A stretch of 64,000 bases of DNA, taken from NCBI RefSeq assembly GCF_020382885.2, contig NC_058494.1:28313225-28377224 (forward strand), in the 5' to 3' direction. The notes beneath the pieces are model-generated. The model searched no databases, was not told the origin of the DNA, and saw only the letters and a program-made list of their open reading frames with translations. This document shows, one piece after another, positions 47,401 to 64,000 of this stretch; the stretch's first letter is position 1, and every line of letters begins with the position of its first letter. Position numbers and translations under genes: made by a program. The stretch comes from Scatophagus argus (lineage: Eukaryota; Chordata; Actinopteri; Scatophagidae).

Positions 47401-49675
47401 AGTAACATGCATATGAAAGCCCACCTGGAGTTTGCCAAGAGGTACCTGAAGGACTCTCAGACCAGGAGAAACAAAATTCTCTGGTCTGATGAAACAACTT
47501 TTAGACATGTTTCCTGTCGGTCATGTCAACATTTTTCTCTTCAGCTTTATTCAAAAACACAGCAGCTCTTATTCTCATAATGTCAGATTAAACATCATGT
47601 TGATGTTTGTTTCAGCTTCATGACCATGTGGCCAACACCTGACGTTAAACACTCAAGAGTCTGTCCAGAGTTGATACTGCTGATCATCCAGTCAGACTTC
47701 AACCAACAAAAGTCATCAGTTTTATTCAGATTTTTACAGAACTTTGAACAGAACATTGGTGTTGTAGATGGAGACTGTGATGTTCCTGGACTTTCTTTGG
47801 TTTGGGTGCACTTTTTGACATCATGAATCAGAAGTGTTTGGTTTCAGGCAGAGACATCTACAGGAAGGTCCAGGGACGAGACCACCCTGTCCCCTCCACC
47901 ATCATCAACATCACAGGTACGTCCTCTGTCCACCACCTGTAGTCTGTCAGTCAGTCCACTCCTGTTGACCACAAAGCGTTGGTGATGAGACTCCAAACTC
48001 TCTCTCTCTCAGAGGAGGGGTGTGAGGAGGTTTTGACCAAGAAGGAGAAGGAGGAGAGGCGAATCGCTGAGATGGGCAGACCGATGCTTGGCGAGCACGT
48101 CAAACTGGAGGTCATCATTGAGGAGTCATATGAGTTTAAGGTGTGCAAACTGTCAGCTCTCAGACTGATCACCGGATTGATGACCAAACTGTATGGAAGA
48201 TTTGTAATGTCACTGTCACTGTATGGTTTCCTGTGACCTGCTGCCTTTCAGAGCACCGTGGATAAACTTTTGAAGAAGACCAACCTGGCCCTGGTGATTG
48301 GAACGAACAGCTGGAGAGAGCAGTTTGTAGACGCCATCACAGTCAGCTCTGGTAAGAACCTGACCAAAGCCAAACTTGTCCTTGAATTTTGAAAAAGGTT
48401 TCTGTTTCCAAGGTGGTACAAATTAGACTCCATTGTTGACTCAAATGAAAATTAAAAGTCTTAACCTGAAAGAGCTTGAGACATGACTCCACTGTGACTC
48501 CTGACTCTGGCTCGCCTTCCTGCCCAGGTGATGATGACGAGGACGAATGTGGGGAGGAGAAGCTGCCCTCCTGCGTTGACTACGTCATGCATTTCCTCAC
48601 TGTTTTCTGGAAGCTTCTGTTTGCCTTCGTTCCTCCCACCGACTACTGGAACGGTTGGGCTTGCTTTGTCGTCTCAATCATTGTCATCGGCATTCTGACG
48701 GCGATCATCGGTGACCTGGCCTCACATTTCGGCTGCACCGTTGGCCTCAAAGACTCTGTCACTGCTGTGGTGTTCGTAGCTTTGGGCACGTCTGTACCAG
48801 GTCTGATACAAACCAGAACACTGTCCTCACTTTGAAGTACAGAACAACACCTTTATTTAGCTTCTGTCCAATGAAACTTTAACAATGAGTAAAAATCTGA
48901 GCTGTTAATTCACACTGGCACCTATTAGCCCTGTGTTTAAGTAGTTTTCACTGGATAGCCTCACAAACTGGACTAACTCTGCTCCGGGGCAGGGTCAGCA
49001 AGCCCTCGTCTAAAGTCACTTTGGACTGTGCCAAGACTGAACATGTGTGAAAGAAGGTTCTTAGGAGGTTTGGTTTTTTACATGTTTTGGCCCTGGGCTG
49101 CATCGGTCAGTGAAAGCAGGATTATTCCTCTGACTGTAGTTGATTTAGTTTCACTTATGAGACTATGACATCAATAGGGTTATTAAAAAAAACTGACAGT
49201 CACATTTAATTTTGTCTTTTTTATTATTTTAGTTTTATCTTAAACTATTCAATGCAGAAGGTAAACATCTTAGGTTTGAATCTCCTTTCCACTTTCAGAC
49301 ACCTTTGCCAGTAAGGTTGCAGCAATCCAGGACCAATACGCTGACGCCTCCATTGGCAACGTGACCGGAAGTAACGCCGTTAATGTTTTCCTGGGTATTG
49401 GCGTGGCCTGGTCCATCGCTGCCATCTACCACTACTCCAAAGGCCAAGAGTTCAGGGTAGACCCGGGAACACTGGCTTTCTCCGTCACACTGTTTACCAT
49501 CTTTGCCTTCATCTGCATCGCTGTCCTCATCTACCGCCGCCGGCCCGAGATAGGTGGAGAGCTTGGTGGACCCAGAGTCCCCAAGATCCTCACCACCTGC
49601 CTGTTCTTCAGCCTGTGGTTAATGTATATTATATTCTCCTCACTGGAGGCCTACTGCCATATTAAGGGCTTCTAA
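35422..49675 (+). CDS. slc8a: Sodium/calcium exchanger, SLC8A family (NCX1/NCX4 type)
   Basis: Plasma-membrane antiporter that exports one calcium for three sodium ions. Coding exons: 35422-37205, A 41501-41607, B 42652-42755, C 44457-44477, D 44623-44640, E 44757-44771, F 47848-47916, then 48013-48140, 48252-48351, 48528-48800 and 49299-49675. The A-C-D-E-F form is in frame at 963 residues. Exon 2 encodes a signal peptide, the N-terminal helices with the alpha-1 repeat (ALGSSAPEILLSVVEVCG), the XIP-like basic segment (RLLFYKYMYKRYRAGKQ) and the calcium-binding domains CBD1 (DDDIFEEDEHF) and early CBD2. The last exons encode the alpha-2 repeat (GTSVPDTFASK) and the terminal helices, ending EAYCHIKGF. 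A complete A-to-F cassette set is typical of NCX1; the N-terminal divergence could also mean the fish paralogue NCX4. I do not decide between slc8a1 and slc8a4. Confidence 0.9.
37740..38600 (+). repeat. Long (CTGT/CTGC)n tetranucleotide satellite in an exchanger intron
   Basis: About 850 bp of TCTG-type units with higher-order blocks (CTGTGTTCCTGTCAGTCTC recurring about every 240 bp). Open frames of 200-325 codons occur in several frames because the unit lacks stop codons. They are not genes. Confidence 0.95.
39893..40112 (+). repeat. 32-bp minisatellite in an exchanger intron
   Basis: Six to seven copies of a 31-32 bp unit around GGTGGACTGGTTCCACTGGG, with two variants (GAGAAGCTG and GGGGATG). 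Apparent proteins here are frame artefacts. Confidence 0.93.
41501..41607 (+). other. Exchanger alternative exon A
   Basis: 107 nt encoding KTIQINIIDDEEYEKNKNFF and the following part of CBD2, matching the conserved NCX exon A. It enters in phase 2 and leaves in phase 1. The acidic DDEEYEKN stretch is the calcium-coordinating form seen in excitable-tissue splice variants (family knowledge). Confidence 0.88.
42128..42470 (-). mobile_element. pogo-like DNA transposon fragment between exons A and B
   Basis: The minus strand encodes VQEGNRAAARKLGVNESTVR followed by RWRRQREEL, a CENP-B/pogo-type helix-turn-helix DNA-binding start of a transposase. The left edge carries TATAAGCCG direct repeats common in fish DNA transposons. 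The catalytic domain is absent, so it is a fragment or a non-autonomous copy. Confidence 0.55.
42652..42755 (+). other. Exchanger alternative exon B
   Basis: 104 nt encoding KTIAVRIIDHEEYDKQASFY and then ELQEPYWNRRRW. It takes the same entry and exit phases as exon A, so only one of the two can be used in an in-frame message. It replaces acidic calcium ligands with His and neutral residues, as in the B-type exchangers with weaker CBD2 calcium binding. Confidence 0.88.
42890..44010 (+). repeat. Degenerate GGACTGGTT region and 10-bp minisatellite
   Basis: From about 43,510 to 43,995 the DNA is built of alternating 10-bp units GTGGACAGGT and TAGGWCAGGT (W = A or T). The left half (42.9-43.5 kb) looks like an older, more degenerate form of the same or a similar unit. 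It lies in the intron between exons B and C. Confidence 0.85.
44457..44771 (+). other. Exchanger microexons C (21 nt), D (18 nt) and E (15 nt)
   Basis: Three tiny phase-1 exons: 44457-44477 (AVLLQEVG), 44623-44640 (GFVKTG) and 44757-44771 (DKQLN). Each has an AG acceptor and a GTAAG or GTAGG donor. Each is a multiple of three, so any combination keeps the frame. They match NCX1 cassette exons C, D and E in order and size. Confidence 0.82.
44772..46683 (+). other. Exchanger intron, nothing recognised
   Basis: Intron sequence between exon E and the Tc1-like relic. Open frames of up to 120 codons (for example 45,822-46,184) show no family resemblance or splice context. Confidence 0.4.
46684..47508 (+). 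mobile_element. Tc1-like DNA transposon, 3'-truncated and internally deleted
   Basis: The left end starts CAGTGCATCCAGAAATT, the inverted-repeat type of a common fish Tc1 family. From 47,092 the frame reads EGYRNISAALKVPKSTVASI (paired-like helix-turn-helix), then GLPTKLNDRGRRALVREV and, after an internal deletion of about 40-50 residues, MKAHLEFAKRYLKDS and WSDETTF (the start of the DDE core). Homology stops near 47,508 and no right inverted repeat is seen. Immobile relic in the exchanger intron before exon F. Confidence 0.8.
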
Positions 49676-52124
49676 AAGTTCTGATCCGAAAAGGTTCAAA
49701 CAAACAGATTCTTCATTAATAATTCTGGTGTATTTGTAAAGGTTCCATCAGATTCCTTTCTGATTCTGACAGATTCCTATAATTTATGTAATTTGTCTAA
49801 AGGTTTGGTCTAAAGCTTGTAATAGGTTCTTGATAGTTGATATATTTTTAAAGGTTCTAAAGGACATGCAGCAGTTCTGACAGGTTTCTGAATAGTTCTA
49901 GTAGGGTTTTTTTCACACTAATAAATAAATGTTCTGCTGGACTGTATGTTCTTTAAAGGTCTAAAAGGTTCAAAACAACTTGCGTTTCTTAAGATTCCAA
50001 AGGTTCCTGGAGGATCCTTTAACTTCTAGGCAGTCAGACAAGTTGCTGTCATTTTTCAAGAGTTTATATGAGAGTAAATAAGAGTTCTGCTGGGTTCTGA
50101 CAGGCTCGTATAGTTTCTGTTAAATAAATGTCTGAATGTTGCTACAGATTCCTGACAGTTGATGGATTTCCAGTGGTTTCAGTAGCTTCCTGTATGACGT
50201 GTCAGGTTCTTATTATTTGTCTAAAGGTTGTTCTTTTAGGTTCTTGCACAGTTGAACAAGTTCGAAACACATCTGTTCCAGCATATTGTGACAGGTTCCT
50301 GTGATGAAACTTCTCAGGTGTCAGCTGCAAATGATCAGGTTTCTATCATTTTTACTTGTCAAAAGGTCTGGAGGTGTTCAGTTCATCGAGGGCTGAAGGA
50401 TCTGATGGAGATGGAATAGTTCTAATAAAGAAGTTCCAGAGGTTCCTGACAAATTCTGTGTTCTTGGCGCTCCTGGTGGATTTCTGAAGGTTATTTTTAC
50501 TTACTCTGGTCTCTGGTTCCCTCTGACTGCTGACATCCATGATTGGATGATTCATCCTCACATACCTCCTGAACTTTAGACCCATATCTTATTGCATATG
50601 CCTTTTTAATTTTGTTGTATAAGGAGCATGACCCACCTCTACTGTAGTGATGACAAACAGTCGTGGTGATGAAGGAGGCCCTTCATCCTGCTGGGAAAAC
50701 CTGCAGGGCTTTGGATGTTCAAGGCAACTGGAGCAGACAAATATCTCCACAGTTTGAAATATCTCTGTGCTCAAGAGGATACTCAGTTTGATGTTGAAGG
50801 CCTTAAAGGATGTTTGCTGTAGTGACACCATGAACCCTGAACCTGAGCTGCTGCAGTGGTGGATACTGATTACTGTGTGTGTGTTTGTGTGTGAGAGTGT
50901 GTGAGTGCATACATAACCTCAATGAATACTGCTAGCATGGACGTCTGTCATAATGTTCTGTGATGCGGTTGGTTTTTGGCAACAGCAGCTGATTGTACAA
51001 ATGAATGAAACGAATCAGCTGATGTAAAGATGATGGCAGAATGCAACGTCTTTCCTTCAGATATTAAAGAACCATGAGTGTCGTGTAGCTTTACTCCTGT
51101 CCGATTGGTCTCAGTCACAACAGTGTGTTTTTAATATTAGTGCTGTGAGTCCAAACGAAGCTGCGGCTGCTGAAAACAAAACAGAAGGTCTGAAGTGCTT
51201 TGTCGCCCCCTGGAGGCTGCAGGAACCACGACAGGAAGTTAGTTATTGCAGGTTATCAGCAGGCGGAGCTTCAGCAGCCACACGCAGCACATTGAGCTGA
51301 TTATCCTTCTTCTTCTCAGAGTCAAAGCTCACAGAAATGAAACAAGTTTCTACATTCAGTGTGACTCACTGTCAGTCCTCTTGTAGCTCTTTACTTCTGC
51401 TTTACTCCTGAAGACAGGCTCACAGGTGCTGGCTTCAGGTAAGACGGGATCGGTCGAATCTCAGCAAATATAACAGATCAGTCATATGAAAGACTAACAG
51501 CTAAGTGCCGGGATACGGCAAAGACAAACAAAACTGGTTTTGAACCTTCTCTCAAGAGAAATAAACAAAGTGTGTCACTTTCAACCATTAACGCATTAAC
51601 GCAGTCATTTTCTATAGCACGACAGGTAAAACGAAATAATCCTGTAAAACTGTGAACAAAGTCAGCTTCCGATTCTGTTTATTATTTTAAACATCCTCCA
51701 AGTTCATCACGTATTTTACAAAACTGCCTTTAAAAGGTTAAAGCTGGTTTGAGGTCTTGTTGCTTTGGCAGTAGAACTGAAGGATCCAGACGGGGACTCC
51801 ATTAGTCCACATCTAAAGCCATTTATTACTGGTATCAGGCAGACACACACTCTGCAGGCTGCATACAGTGTTTACAGTAATAAGAATAAATACTATACAT
51901 ATTCATATTGTATTATAATATTAAATATATTAAAAAGTAACATAAATGGTACAAATATTTGTATTGCAAACACGTGAGTGAAAAAGGGGGTGGAGACAAC
52001 AGGGCGACACAGGTGAGGAGGAGGAGGAGGATGATGATGATGAGGAGGAAAACAAGGAGGAGGAGGAGAACAAGGAAGAGGAGGAGGAGGAGAACAAGGA
52101 AGAGGAGGAGGAGGAGGAGGAGGT
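49676..52124. other. 3' UTRs and convergent intergenic region of the exchanger and pacs2
   Basis: Both genes end here, tail to tail. 49,680-50,480 contains many loose repeats of GGTTCT and AAAGGTTC and is probably the exchanger 3' UTR (AATAAATAAA at about 49,920). A minus-strand AATAAA at 51,822-51,827 is a candidate pacs2 signal. No coding gene lies in between. Confidence 0.4.
52010..52124 (+). repeat. GGA-rich tract at the pacs2 3' end
   Basis: Purine-rich GGA/GAT repeats lie immediately beyond the pacs2 stop codon, in its presumed 3' UTR on the minus strand. Confidence 0.85.
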
Positions 52125-62314
<10,190 letters not shown>

Positions 62315-64000
62315 CTGGACGCGAGACAGAACCCTGTGGTCAGGCAGCACCGTAAACCGTCAACACAGAAGCTTCTCGTCTGGATCTTCTATGCAATTCA
62401 AACCACTGAAGAACTGCTGGGTTTGTTTTGTTTTTAATGCAAGTTTGAACCAAAGTGGATCAGCTGTTCAACACTGAGCCAAGCTCCAAGTGTGACTGAA
62501 AATACTGAGGCTGAAATGTCAAAGCCAGCTGTGTGTTGGGATATGAAGAAATCTGTCACATTTCCAGGATGACGCTCAGAACAGCTGAGCAGCTGAACTG
62601 AAGTGCTTTCCCTCCACCTTCCTCAGTCCCATCAGGCAGAGAGGCGGATGGACCCAGAAGGATCCGCTGACCTGCTTCTCCTGGGACGTCGTTACTGGAG
62701 GATCACGCAGGGACTCGTCCTCCACACTGCCAGGCACTAATACCTGCAGATACCTGCTCACCTGCACTGAAGTGTGTGTGCAGGGTCTGCAGCTCTGACA
62801 CACATTCTGACCTTTCAGAGTGAGCTGACATGTTGTCATTCAGTAACCAAACTGCAGTGTGATGCAGTAATGTCCACGCTGCATGATGTGTGTTGTGAAG
62901 TGTTAACGGCCTTTCATTCGATAAAAACAACGTAGAATAACACAAGAATTTGTATTATTCAGTGTAACAGAGTAGAGCTTGTTGGTTTCTTTGTTTTGCT
63001 CTGGAACAGAACAGGTTTCCTAACATGGATCCATGGGGGACACCGCAGGGCACCAAAGACTGTCCAGGCTAACATCTAAACCTGCACACCATCTGACAGG
63101 AAATTAACACAGTGACAAATAACAACACAAAACTGTATTCATCTGCACAAAATGGCTCAGCTCGACAGCCAGCGAGGACAGCTGGACACCGGACTGGGAC
63201 TGGACGGTGTGAGGACAGCTGGACACCGGACTGGGACTGGACAGTATGAGAACAGCTGAACACCAGACTGGGGCTGGACAGTATGAGGACAGGGGACACC
63301 AGACTGGGACTGGACAGTGTGAGGACAGGGGACACAGTGACTACAGCAGGAGGACTGTGGGGACGAGGAGACACTGCAGGACAGGAGACATCAGCGTGAC
63401 CATGTCTTTTCATCAGCTGCTGTAATCTTTGCAGTGAAGACCAACAGGCTGCTGTTTCCTGAGTCAACGCGACCGTTTAAGAGGATTAACTGTGATTGGC
63501 TGTTAACCCCCGCATGGTCACACTGCTGCTAATCCGCCAGGAAACAGACAGGTGGACCAGAGAGGGACAGAAACCAGACCACCAGCTGAAGTATTCTTGT
63601 GTTTCTGCTGACTTCAGCTGGTTTTGATTGGCTGCTGTGATGTGATGTAAGCTGTGATGTCATGAGTCCACAGCTGTCTGTCTCTGACCGTGTGTGATCT
63701 GTCTCAGTCTGTTGTGATGCCGCTGATCCAGGGTCAGTGGGGTTGGGTCAAGGTCTTCCAGCTCTTCCTAAGCATTCTGGGAAATGAAATTCCTCTGTGA
63801 TCACTGAAGACAAGCTGGTCCATCGATACAGAATCAATACATGATTTCTGTTTTCTTTTATAAAAAATGTGTTTCTTTGTCATCTTTTAAAAAACTGAAA
63901 AGTTTTCTGCAGAGAAGCAAAGTTTTGAGCTTTTCCACGAAGCTGAACTGAAGTCAGCTGACAGAGAAAACACCTTTTGAACCCACACGATCCAGAGTTC
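62315..64000. other. pacs2 upstream intron or flank
   Basis: The first traced exon starts with a good acceptor, so at least one upstream exon exists. I could not find the short exon encoding the family's N-terminal ATWEVD-type segment in these 1.7 kb, so it probably lies beyond the window. Only a minisatellite at 63.2 kb is recognised. Confidence 0.45.
63174..63332 (+). repeat. 37-bp minisatellite GGACAGYTGGACACCRGACT
   Basis: Four to five copies of a unit containing CCGGACTGGGACTGGACGG with small variations. A 132-codon minus-strand open frame over it is a repeat artefact. Confidence 0.9.

Overview
The window is a stretch of a bony-fish (teleost) nuclear genome. The evidence is intron-split vertebrate genes with GT/AG junctions, a fish-type NLR gene (FISNA-NACHT plus B30.2), a complete Sushi-type chromodomain LTR retrotransposon, L2 and Rex1/CR1-like LINEs, Tc1-like debris and many microsatellites. 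No bacterial, CRISPR or plasmid features are present.

Layout. 1-4.2 kb holds a CpG-rich start and a PGAP4/TMEM246-like glycosyltransferase gene on the plus strand. 4.2-8.0 kb is intergenic. 8.0-10.7 kb is an internally deleted L2 LINE on the minus strand. 11,375-17,116 is a complete, very young Sushi/Tf1-group retrotransposon on the minus strand, with 708-bp LTRs that differ at three positions and a CTTTT target duplication. 17,825-26,757 is a full NLR gene on the plus strand (pyrin, FISNA, NACHT, three LRR exons, PRY-SPRY); its introns hold LTR and LINE remnants. 28.1-31.1 kb is an L2 copy nested in a second LINE. 31.1-35.4 kb is largely unassigned and probably contains the non-coding start of the next gene. 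35,422-49,675 is a sodium/calcium exchanger gene (SLC8A, NCX1/NCX4 type) on the plus strand, with mutually exclusive exons A and B and cassette exons C to F. 52,125-62,314 is most of a PACS2-like sorting-adaptor gene on the minus strand; its first exon or exons lie outside the window or in the unassigned last 1.7 kb.

The host genes are not a functional unit: a Golgi GPI-anchor enzyme, an innate immune sensor, a plasma-membrane calcium exporter and a trafficking adaptor. The exchanger and pacs2 converge tail to tail. For the NLR, exchanger and pacs2 genes I traced exon boundaries and phases by hand, and every chain stays in frame. The most unusual signals are in the Sushi element (gag and pol in one frame separated by a single UGA; a primer site complementary to its own LTR), in the LTR remnant at 24.1-24.8 kb (a templated inverted insertion), and in the PGAP4 gene (a first exon whose ATG is in frame with the main coding exon).
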